From positions 124,001 to 188,000 of the forward strand of contig NZ_JAMXLX010000003.1 in assembly GCF_024055605.1 (NCBI RefSeq): a stretch of 64,000 bases of DNA, given 5' to 3'. Source of the stretch: Ciceribacter sichuanensis. Lineage in GTDB: Bacteria > Pseudomonadota > Alphaproteobacteria > Rhizobiales > Rhizobiaceae. Numbering within the stretch: position 1 is the first letter of the stretch; each line of letters opens with the position of its first letter. Under the pieces are notes generated by a model, which did no database searches, was not told the DNA's origin, and saw only the letters and a program-made list of their open reading frames with translations. A program made the position numbers and the translations under genes. Shown one piece after another: positions 32,095 through 39,436 of the stretch.

Positions 32095-32211
32095 ATGGGA
32101 TCTAAATTCGGATGTCTCGCGAACCAGTTCATCGTGCTGCAGGACCACAAGCGTCTGCCGGCACGGTTCTTCGCGTGCGTCTCCGGAGCGCTCAACAGCC
32201 GCCTAGGCTGA
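32095..32211 (+). CDS. Possible 38-residue small protein upstream of leuC
   Basis: An ATG-initiated ORF in the 320-base gap between ppk2 and leuC. It encodes a 38-residue peptide that begins [12 protein letters not shown], contains [12 protein letters not shown] and ends LNSRLG. From codon 8 onward, 27 of 31 codons end in G or C, the strong third-position bias of real genes here. The first seven codons do not show it. No good Shine-Dalgarno sequence is seen. A small GCCG/CGGC hairpin follows before leuC. No known family is recognised. It may be a small protein, a leader peptide for leuC or chance. Confidence 0.4.
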   Translation: MGSKFGCLANQFIVLQDHKRLPARFFACVSGALNSRLG

Positions 32212-32287
32212 ACGTAGCCGGCCGCATCGGCGGCGCTTCAGAATACCAAGAACCAATCCCACTTCTTCAGCCGGATGGAAACACGCC

Positions 32288-33697
32288 ATGAGCGCACCGC
32301 GTACACTTTACGACAAGATCTTCGATGACCACCTGGTCGACCGTCAGGACGACGGCACCTGTCTTCTCTACATCGACCGTCATCTCGTGCATGAGGTGAC
32401 GAGCCCGCAGGCCTTCGAAGGACTGCGCATGGCCGGCCGGCCGGTACACGCGCCGCAGCGGACGCTGGCAGTGGTCGACCACAACGTTCCGACCACCGCC
32501 GACCGTCTGGAAGGCATCAAGAACGAGGAAAGCCGCATCCAGGTCGAGGCTCTCGCCCACAATGCCGCTGAATTCGGCGTCGAATACTATTCCGAGCGCG
32601 ACAAGCGCCAGGGCATCGTGCACATCGTCGGCCCCGAACAGGGCTTCACCCTGCCGGGCATGACCATCGTGTGCGGCGATAGCCACACCTCGACGCACGG
32701 TGCCTTCGGTGCGCTGGCGCATGGTATCGGCACGTCCGAAGTGGAACACGTTCTGGCAACCCAGACGCTGATCCAGAAGAAGGCCAAGAACATGCTGGTG
32801 CGTGTCGATGGAAAGCTTCCGGAAGGCGTCACCGCCAAGGACATCATTCTTGCCATCATCGGCGAGATCGGCACTGCCGGAGGCACCGGCCACGTCATCG
32901 AGTTTGCCGGCGAGGCGATCCGTTCGCTGTCGATGGAAGGCCGCATGACCGTGTGCAACATGACGATCGAGGGTGGCGCCCGCGCCGGCCTGATCGCGCC
33001 CGATGAAAAGACCTTCGAATATATCAAGGGCAAGCCCAAGGCTCCGACCGGCGAAACCCTCGAACAGGCCCTTGCCTACTGGAAGACCCTGCACACCGAC
33101 GAAGGCGCGCATTTCGACCGGACCGTCGTGCTCGACGCCGCCAACCTGCCGCCGATCGTTTCCTGGGGCTCGTCTCCGGAAGACGTGGTGTCGATCCAGG
33201 GCGTCGTGCCGAACCCGGACGAGATCCAGGACGAGACCAAGCGGGTCTCCAAGTGGCGGGCGCTCGACTATATGGGCCTCACCCCCGGAACCAAGATGAC
33301 CGACATCGCGATCGACCGCGTGTTCATCGGTTCCTGCACCAACGGCCGTATCGAGGACCTGCGCGCTGCCGCCGCTGTCATCGAAGGAAAGAAGGTCGCA
33401 TCGACCGTCTCCGCCATGGTCGTGCCGGGCTCCGGCCTCGTCAAGGAACAGGCTGAAGCCGAAGGCCTCGACAAGATCTTCAGGGAAGCCGGTTTCGAAT
33501 GGCGCGAGCCGGGCTGCTCCATGTGCCTTGCCATGAACGACGACCGGCTGAAGCCGGGCGAGCGCTGCGCCTCGACCTCGAACCGCAATTTCGAGGGCCG
33601 TCAGGGCTACAAGGGCCGCACGCATCTGGTCTCCCCGGCCATGGCTGCTGCTGCTGCCGTTGCCGGCCATTTCGTCGATATCCGCGACTGGAAGTGA
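32288..33697 (+). CDS. leuC: 3-isopropylmalate dehydratase large subunit LeuC
   Basis: Aconitase-family enzyme isomerising 2- to 3-isopropylmalate in leucine synthesis, active with LeuD. 469 residues. The [4Fe-4S] ligands are visible as C350 (SCTNGR), C410 and C413 (CSMCLAMN), along with the substrate region [24 protein letters not shown] serves as ribosome binding site. leuD and leuB are not in this window; leuC separated from leuDB is common in rhizobia. A strong terminator follows. Confidence 0.97.
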   Translation: MSAPRTLYDKIFDDHLVDRQDDGTCLLYIDRHLVHEVTSPQAFEGLRMAGRPVHAPQRTLAVVDHNVPTTADRLEGIKNEESRIQVEALAHNAAEFGVEYYSERDKRQGIVHIVGPEQGFTLPGMTIVCGDSHTSTHGAFGALAHGIGTSEVEHVLATQTLIQKKAKNMLVRVDGKLPEGVTAKDIILAIIGEIGTAGGTGHVIEFAGEAIRSLSMEGRMTVCNMTIEGGARAGLIAPDEKTFEYIKGKPKAPTGETLEQALAYWKTLHTDEGAHFDRTVVLDAANLPPIVSWGSSPEDVVSIQGVVPNPDEIQDETKRVSKWRALDYMGLTPGTKMTDIAIDRVFIGSCTNGRIEDLRAAAAVIEGKKVASTVSAMVVPGSGLVKEQAEAEGLDKIFREAGFEWREPGCSMCLAMNDDRLKPGERCASTSNRNFEGRQGYKGRTHLVSPAMAAAAAVAGHFVDIRDWK

Positions 33698-33734
33698 GAT
33701 CCAAGGCCCCGCCGGCCTGAAAGTCTCGCTGTCA

Positions 33735-33765
33735 GGGCCGCCCGCAGAAATGCGGGCGGCCTTTG
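33735..33765 (+). terminator. Intrinsic terminator after leuC
   Basis: GGCCGCCCGC (33736-33745), AGAAAT loop, GCGGGCGGCC (33752-33761), then TTTG. Confidence 0.85.
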
Positions 33766-33857
33766 TCGTTTCAGGGACGCACGGTTCCCAGGTCTATGCT
33801 CTGCTTCTCGCCGGAGCGCTCCTGCGGTATAATCGCCCCGTCTGGGAGGACGCAGCC

Positions 33858-34667
33858 ATGACCGAGGCCGACAAGGTATTTGCAGGCAGCATTCCCGCGC
33901 TTTACGAGCGGTTCATGGTGCCGATGATCTTCATTCCGTATGCAGGCGAGATGGCTTCGAGGGTGGCGGTGCTGAGGCCTGCCACCGTTCTGGAGCTTGC
34001 CGCGGGAACGGGCGTTGCAACCCGCGCGATGGCGGAGAAATTGCCTGAGATGACGGCGATCACCGCGACCGATCTCAATCAGCCGATGATCGATCTGGCG
34101 ATGACGCTACAGGAGACCGGGAATGTTCTCTGGCAGCAGGCCGATGCGATGGCGCTGCCCTTTGCCGATCACGCCTTCGATGCGGTGGTCTGTCAGTTCG
34201 GGGTGATGTTCTTTCCCGACAAGGTGGCATCCTATCGCGAGGTTCGCCGCGTTCTCAAGCCGCGCGGCGCCTATCTCTTTGCCGTCTGGGACGGGATCGA
34301 GAACAACGCCTTTGTCGGCGTGGTGAGCGAAGTCCTGTCGAAGCGTTTTGCCGACAATCCTCCGCAGTTCATGCGGCGCGCACCGCATGGTTATCACGAT
34401 CTCGGGCTGATCGATGGCCAGTTGAGAGCAGCCGGCTTTTCGGCTGTCGAGACCGAAACGTTGAAACTGACGGGTCGCTCGCCCTCGGCGCTCGACGCGG
34501 CCACCGGCTACTGTCAGGCCAACCCGATGCGCAACGAGATCGAGGAACGCGCGCCGGGCGGCCTGCAGGCCGTTACCGAACTGGTGGCGGAGGCACTCGA
34601 GAAACGTTTTGGCTCGGGACCGATCGAAGGTGGGCTGAGCGCCCATGTGATCACCGCGCGAGGCTGA
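33858..34667 (+). CDS. Class I SAM-dependent methyltransferase
   Basis: A 269-residue methyltransferase of the UbiE/Methyltransf_11 type. SAM motif I is VLELAAGTGVATRA (about 44-57), motif II region ITATDLNQPMI, and motif III/IV DAVVCQFGVMFFPD. It lacks UbiE signature residues at the C-terminus, so ubiquinone synthesis should not be assumed; the substrate is unknown. Start at 33858 has GGGAGGA eight bases upstream. It stands alone between the leuC terminator and an EamA transporter. Confidence 0.88.
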   Translation: MTEADKVFAGSIPALYERFMVPMIFIPYAGEMASRVAVLRPATVLELAAGTGVATRAMAEKLPEMTAITATDLNQPMIDLAMTLQETGNVLWQQADAMALPFADHAFDAVVCQFGVMFFPDKVASYREVRRVLKPRGAYLFAVWDGIENNAFVGVVSEVLSKRFADNPPQFMRRAPHGYHDLGLIDGQLRAAGFSAVETETLKLTGRSPSALDAATGYCQANPMRNEIEERAPGGLQAVTELVAEALEKRFGSGPIEGGLSAHVITARG

Positions 34668-34757
34668 GCGTTTCCGCACGTTGATCGATTGCGTGCAGCG
34701 GGTCCACGGTCGATAGTTTTACGCGAAAGCGGCATTGTAAAGCAGCCGAAAGGAGCT

Positions 34758-34790
34758 ATGGTCCGGGGCTTCACAAAACTGTCATATTGA
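34758..34790 (+). other. Ten-codon ORF with an ideal ribosome binding site
   Basis: AAAGGAGCT followed by ATG and ten sense codons (MVRGFTKLSY) then TGA, 65 bases upstream of the EamA transporter start. The Shine-Dalgarno match is better than those of most genes here. It may be a leader peptide or chance. Confidence 0.3.
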
Positions 34791-34855
34791 CCTTTGCCGA
34801 TGCCTATTTCGCCGATCTCGTCCTTCCTCCTTCATCGTCTTGCCGGGGTGGTATC

Positions 34856-35686
34856 GTGAGCACGATTGCCGTCGTGCTTGCCCTCGTCGCGGCCATTCTG
34901 CATGCGAGCTGGAATGCGTTCCTCAGAAACGGAGCGGATCGGCTGTGGTCGGTGACGGTGATGAGCCTTGCGGGAACGCTGGTCGCCCTGCCGTTCATCG
35001 CCTGGTTCCCGCTGCCTGAGGGCGAGGCGTGGTTCTATATCCTGATGTCGGCATCGCTGCAGGTGGGCTACAGCCTGTTTCTCGTGGCCGCCTACCGACA
35101 TGGCGAACTCGGGCAGGTCTATCCCATCGTTCGCGGCACGGTGCCGCTGCTGGTGACGCTGGGCGGTTTCCTGTTCTTCGGCGAAATCCTCGGCACGTTC
35201 CAGACCATCGGGGTCATGCTGGTGGCGGCCGGTATCATGAGCCTTTCGCTTGGCAAGACCCGGGCCGCGACCTCGTCGCTGCTTTTTGCGTTTGCGACCG
35301 GCTTGATCATCGCCTGTTATTCGACGGTGGATTCCAAGGGTGTGAAGTTCGTGGAACAGCCGGCGGCCTATGCCATGTGGGTGCTGTTCCTCTACGGCCT
35401 GATACTTGCGGTCACCTATGCGGTGCTGCGGAAGGGGCTTTCCATCGATTTTCGTTCATCGGTCACATGGAAGGCCTTTGGCGGCGGCGTGGTGGCGATG
35501 ATCGCCTATGGCCTCGTGGTCGTCGCCTATTCCTTTGCGCCTGCCGGCCTCGTGACTGCCGTGCGCGAGACGAGCGTGGTGTTTGCCGTTTTGATCGGAG
35601 CGCTCTTCCTCGGAGAGCGGCTGACCGTCAAGCGGCTCGTCGCCTGCCTGATCGTCGCGCTGGGCGCGATCTGCGTCAGCCTCTGA
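34856..35686 (+). CDS. EamA/DMT family transporter
   Basis: Drug/metabolite-transporter superfamily protein of 276 residues with ten hydrophobic segments arranged as two EamA repeats. Each repeat ends in the usual pattern: GEILGTFQTIGVMLVAAGI and GERLTVKRLVACLIVALGA. The first helix contains ILHASWNAFLRNG, typical of the group. The start is GTG at 34856 (STIAVVLALV follows) with GGGGTGG upstream; an ATG at 34787 is less likely. Substrate unknown. Confidence 0.87.
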   Translation: MSTIAVVLALVAAILHASWNAFLRNGADRLWSVTVMSLAGTLVALPFIAWFPLPEGEAWFYILMSASLQVGYSLFLVAAYRHGELGQVYPIVRGTVPLLVTLGGFLFFGEILGTFQTIGVMLVAAGIMSLSLGKTRAATSSLLFAFATGLIIACYSTVDSKGVKFVEQPAAYAMWVLFLYGLILAVTYAVLRKGLSIDFRSSVTWKAFGGGVVAMIAYGLVVVAYSFAPAGLVTAVRETSVVFAVLIGALFLGERLTVKRLVACLIVALGAICVSL

Positions 35687-35825
35687 CACCCGGATCTTAA
35701 TTGTAAAACCACTGCATACTTTTGCGCGACATGCGTTAGCTTGGGGAGCGGGCGGCTCGCTGGGCCGGATGCAACATATTGTTAACCATGATTGTCACAC
35801 GTGAATCATGGGAGGAGGGGAGGTC

Positions 35826-36371
35826 ATGTCGAACAAGAACAGGGACGCGCCCGCCGGTGGACGGCGGCTCATCCTGCTTCGTCATGCCAAATCGGACTGG
35901 CCTGAAGGCGTGGACGACAAGGAACGTCCACTTGCCGACAGGGGCCGCAAGGCGGCCTCTGTCATGGGGGATTATCTGGAGCGGGAGGGGCTCGTTCCCG
36001 ACCTCGTGCTGGTCTCGACCGCCGAACGCACGCAGCAGACCTGGGGGCGGGTGAAGAAGGCGTTTTCGCAAGCGCCTGAGGTTCGCGATGTCGATGCGAT
36101 CTACGAGGCGCCGGCCGAGACATTGATGTCCGTCCTCAAATGCGTGGAACCGGCCTTTCGCGTCGTCATGATGATCGGTCACAATCCCGGCATGGAGGAT
36201 CTTGCAGCCAAGCTGATCGGTGGCGGTGATCCTGAGGCGCGGCGGCGAATTTCAGAGAAATATCCGACGGGCGGACTGGCGGTGATCGATTTTACGGCGG
36301 GTACGTGGCAGACGATCGGTTCCGGCTCGGGTGTCCTTGAACGCTTCGTTACCCCACGTTCGCTTGTCTGA
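35826..36371 (+). CDS. SixA-like histidine phosphatase
   Basis: Histidine-phosphatase superfamily protein of 181 residues. The catalytic motif is LLRHAKSDW (about 22-30; RHG-type His), with the second-half motif MIGHNPGMEDLA supplying the other histidine, and an ERTQQTW segment. Proteins of this form are compared to SixA, which dephosphorylates histidine phosphotransfer proteins, but substrates vary. Start at 35826 has a strong GGAGG site. It is followed after 243 bases by a response-regulator gene, so a signalling link is possible but unproven. Confidence 0.87.
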   Translation: MSNKNRDAPAGGRRLILLRHAKSDWPEGVDDKERPLADRGRKAASVMGDYLEREGLVPDLVLVSTAERTQQTWGRVKKAFSQAPEVRDVDAIYEAPAETLMSVLKCVEPAFRVVMMIGHNPGMEDLAAKLIGGGDPEARRRISEKYPTGGLAVIDFTAGTWQTIGSGSGVLERFVTPRSLV

Positions 36372-36389
36372 GTGAGCAGGCTTTGAGCG

Positions 36390-36413
36390 GCGTTCCGGGG
36401 GGCGTGGAACGCT
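36390..36413 (+). terminator. Hairpin after the SixA-like gene
   Basis: GCGTTCC, a nine-base loop and GGAACGC lie about 20 bases past the stop. No T run follows, so it is a weak terminator at best. Confidence 0.3.
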
Positions 36414-36614
36414 TCAGGCGGGTTTCACGCATTGTTGCAGGGCGAGCCATTGAAACCGCTCACGAGATTTTGCGTTGTCTGTGAAGTTCGGTGTATTCAT
36501 AGCACTTCAAATTAGCGCCGAGGACGCAAGTGACAGCGTTTCTTCCGGCGTGACGGCGTTTCGGGTTCAAGCCGTTGCATGAATGGCGACGGAGAATGCA
36601 GGAGAAGCACAGAC

Positions 36615-37298
36615 ATGAGCGCGCGCACCATCCTTCTGGTTGATGACGACGACGATCTCAGGGAAACGCTGGTCGAGCAGCTTTCGCTCTATGACGAGTT
36701 CAATCTGCTGCAGGAGCCGAACGCCACGAAAGGCATGCAAGCGGCTCGCAGCGGTCAGGTGGACCTGATGATCATGGATGTCGGCCTGCCGGATATGGAC
36801 GGTCGCGAAGCGGTGAAGCTCTTGCGCAAGGGCGGGTTCAAGGCTCCCGTCATCATGTTGACCGGGCACGACACCGATTCGGACACGATCCTCGGCCTTG
36901 AAGCGGGCGCCAACGATTATGTGACGAAGCCTTTCCGCTTTGCCGTGCTGCTCGCCCGCATCCGCGCCCAGCTTCGTCAGCACGAACAGAGCGAGGACGC
37001 GACCTTCGGCGTCGGTCCCTATCTCTTCAAGCCGAGCCAGAAGCTCTTGACCACCGAGGACGGCAAGAAGATCCGGCTCACCGAGAAGGAAGCGGCGATC
37101 ATCCGCTATCTCTACCGCGCCGGCCAGAAGGTCGTGACGCGCGACGTCTTGCTCGAAGAGGTCTGGGGCTATAATTCGGGTGTAACGACGCATACACTCG
37201 AAACCCATGTCTACCGTCTCAGGCAGAAGATCGAGCGCGATCCGTCCAGCGCCGAAATCCTCGTCACGGAAAACGGTGGCTACAAGATCATCCCCTGA
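36615..37298 (+). CDS. OmpR-family response regulator (CenR-like)
   Basis: A 227-residue two-component regulator. The receiver domain has acidic residues DDDDD at 10-14, phospho-acceptor D55 in MIMDVGLPDMDG and Lys in YVTKPF. The C-terminal winged helix has LTEKEAAIIRYLYRAG and THTLETHVYRLRQKIERDP. The sequence resembles alphaproteobacterial CenR, an envelope-control regulator essential in some species; that name is from memory. No histidine kinase gene is adjacent. The start is at 36615; twelve open codons upstream are not typical. Confidence 0.9.
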   Translation: MSARTILLVDDDDDLRETLVEQLSLYDEFNLLQEPNATKGMQAARSGQVDLMIMDVGLPDMDGREAVKLLRKGGFKAPVIMLTGHDTDSDTILGLEAGANDYVTKPFRFAVLLARIRAQLRQHEQSEDATFGVGPYLFKPSQKLLTTEDGKKIRLTEKEAAIIRYLYRAGQKVVTRDVLLEEVWGYNSGVTTHTLETHVYRLRQKIERDPSSAEILVTENGGYKIIP

Positions 37299-37322
37299 CC
37301 CCCGTGACGCCGGAGAACCCGC

Positions 37323-37778
37323 ATGGCGCTTGCCGACGACATTGAACTGCTTTCCGGCGTTCCGTTGTTTTCAGGGCTCGACGGCGACCAATTGAGGCTG
37401 ATCGCCTTCGGTGCGGAGCACAGGCCGGTCGCCAGCGGGCAGGCGCTTTTCCGCGAGAAATCGCCGGCCGAATGCGCCTATGTGGTGGCGAGGGGACGTT
37501 TCGAGCTTTCCTCGCTCGGACGCGGCGGCAAGCCCAGGGTCGAGGCCGTTGCCGAACGCGGCACCATGCTTTCCGAACTGGCGCTGGTGACGATGGTCGA
37601 ACGCAAGTATACGGCGGTTGCGATGGAGGATGCCGATGTCATCCGCATCACCCGCGCGCTGTTTCACAGGCTGCTCGAGGAATATCCCGAGATGGCGGCG
37701 ATCATCGAGGCGCGTATCCGCGCATCGATAAGCGGGCTGATCGATGGGGCTGCCGCCATGGCTGACCGCTTCCGCTGA
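37323..37778 (+). CDS. Stand-alone cyclic-nucleotide-binding-domain protein
   Basis: A 151-residue protein made of a single Crp-type effector barrel (about 12-125) followed by a short helix. It has no DNA-binding winged helix. The phosphate-binding cassette reads GTMLSELALVTMVERKYTAVA; a glutamate is kept, and an Arg-Lys pair lies where Crp has its phosphate-binding Arg, so cyclic-nucleotide binding is uncertain. It follows the response regulator by 24 bases on the same strand and may be co-transcribed. Confidence 0.85.
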   Translation: MALADDIELLSGVPLFSGLDGDQLRLIAFGAEHRPVASGQALFREKSPAECAYVVARGRFELSSLGRGGKPRVEAVAERGTMLSELALVTMVERKYTAVAMEDADVIRITRALFHRLLEEYPEMAAIIEARIRASISGLIDGAAAMADRFR

Positions 37779-37791
37779 TCGGTCGCTGCTC

Positions 37792-38595
37792 TCAGAGATC
37801 GAACCAGGCTGTCACCGGCACATGGTCCGACGGCTTTTCCCAGCCGCGGGCTTCCTTGAGGATATCGATCCGCTTCAGATGGCCGGTCATATCAGGCGAC
37901 GACCAGATGTGGTCGAGACGACGGCCGCGGTCGGCGGCTTCCCAGTCCTTGGCGCGGTAGCTCCACCACGTGTAGATCTTTTCCGGCTCGGGCGTGAATT
38001 GCCGCATCAGGTCGACCCAGCCGCCCTGACGGACGACATCCAGCAGTCCCTCGGTCTCGACGGGCGTATGGCTGACGATCTTCAGGAGCTGCTTGTGCGA
38101 CCAGACGTCGTTCTCGAAGGGGGCGATGTTGAGGTCGCCCACGAGGATGGCCGAAACGCCGGGCTCGGCATCGGCCTTCAGCGCCTTCATTTCCTCGATG
38201 AAATCCAGCTTGTGACCGAACTTGGGATTGATCGTGCGATCAGGTTCATCGCCGCCGGCGGGAACGTAGAAGTTATGCAGGCGGATGCGTTTGCCCTGCC
38301 ATTCGAAGATCGCCGAGATGTGGCGCGAGTCGCCGACGCCGCAATAATCCTGGCGGTGATCCTCGGTGAGCGGGAAACGCGAAGCGATGGCGACGCCGTG
38401 ATAGCCCTTCTGGCCATGCAGGATGATGTTCTCGTAGCCGAGCGCCTTCAGCGCATCGGCCGGGAACTGGTCGTTCTGGCACTTGATTTCCTGCAGGCAG
38501 AGAATGTCGGGGCTCACCCGCTTCAGGAAATCCTCGACGATCGGCAGGCGCAGCCGGACCGAGTTGATATTCCACGTGGTGATCGACAGTGACAT
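37792..38595 (-). CDS. xthA: Exodeoxyribonuclease III XthA
   Basis: AP endonuclease and 3'-5' exonuclease for base-excision repair, 267 residues. Catalytic motifs are in place: ITTWNINSVR, LQEIK (metal-binding Glu), the HNFYVPAG region, GDLNIAP, and the C-terminal SDHVPV histidine. Start is MSLSITTWNINS at 38595. It converges with the cyclic-nucleotide-binding gene, 13 bases apart. Confidence 0.96.
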   Translation of the reverse strand: MSLSITTWNINSVRLRLPIVEDFLKRVSPDILCLQEIKCQNDQFPADALKALGYENIILHGQKGYHGVAIASRFPLTEDHRQDYCGVGDSRHISAIFEWQGKRIRLHNFYVPAGGDEPDRTINPKFGHKLDFIEEMKALKADAEPGVSAILVGDLNIAPFENDVWSHKQLLKIVSHTPVETEGLLDVVRQGGWVDLMRQFTPEPEKIYTWWSYRAKDWEAADRGRRLDHIWSSPDMTGHLKRIDILKEARGWEKPSDHVPVTAWFDL

Positions 38596-38680
38596 GCTTC
38601 GTGCTCCGATTGGGTCGGGCATGGTCTATCGGATCCCGGCGAAATTCAAAACGGTTTTCGACCGTCAGAGTCCGCGCAAA

Positions 38681-39337
38681 TCAACGTTTCGGCGCGTGAA
38701 CGTCGGCATAGGGGATTTCGAAGACGCTCGGATCGAGATTGACGCCGGTCTGGACGTTGAAGATCATCACGGAGGTGTCCTTGGCCTGAACGTCGGTGAT
38801 CGTCCACTGGCGGAGGTCGTAGGTCTTCGGGTCGAACATCAGGGTAATGGTCGAATCGCCGAAGATGGTCTTGTCGCCGAGAACGATCGTGGTGAGGTCG
38901 GCCTCTTCCTTGACGTCGCGCACCAGCTGGTTTCCGAGGTCGATCTTTTCGGCGAGCAGCAGGCTGAGCGGCGTCTTCGACAGTGGATAGAGATCCCAGG
39001 TCTTCAGCTTCATGTTGCCGATGACGACGTTCTTGCCATCGGAAATCACGCGCATCGGCGAGGGCTTCTCGTAGTTGAAACGCAGCTTGCCCGGACGCTG
39101 GATGAAGAACTTGCCGCCGGTCTGTTCGCCGCGCGGACCGAACTGGACGAACTCGCCCATCATCGTCTTTACCGAGGAGAAATGGTCGGCAATCTTCTGG
39201 GCGGCGTCGGCCGCGGCCTGGGCGCGGGGCATCGGCAGGGCGGCGAGCGCAAGCAGCGCGCCAGCACCGAGCACGAACTGTCGACGGGTCGTGGACGTCG
39301 GCGCAATCGCCAGACGTTCGGCATTTTCTTCAATCAT
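38681..39337 (-). CDS. lolA: Outer-membrane lipoprotein carrier LolA
   Basis: Periplasmic chaperone that ferries lipoproteins from LolCDE to the outer membrane. 218 residues from the start at 39337, preceded by AAGGAG. The mature part has the LolA pattern AAQKIADHFSSVKTMMGEFVQ (split), a FFIQRPGKLRFNYE strand and a DPKTYDLRQW segment. The signal region reads TSTTRRQFVLGAGALLAL, a twin-arginine-like motif within a longer N-terminus, unusual for LolA. It lies 85 bases after ftsK on the same strand, the usual neighbour in Rhizobiaceae. Confidence 0.92.
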   Translation of the reverse strand: MIEENAERLAIAPTSTTRRQFVLGAGALLALAALPMPRAQAAADAAQKIADHFSSVKTMMGEFVQFGPRGEQTGGKFFIQRPGKLRFNYEKPSPMRVISDGKNVVIGNMKLKTWDLYPLSKTPLSLLLAEKIDLGNQLVRDVKEEADLTTIVLGDKTIFGDSTITLMFDPKTYDLRQWTITDVQAKDTSVMIFNVQTGVNLDPSVFEIPYADVHAPKR

Positions 39338-39436
39338 CCGGAACTCCTTCATGTGGTCATTCCATCGCCGAAAAAGGCGGCGTCTTCATGGCCGAGATAT
39401 CGTTGCCGGGGCTTAACGCGCGAGCTGCCCCGGGGT

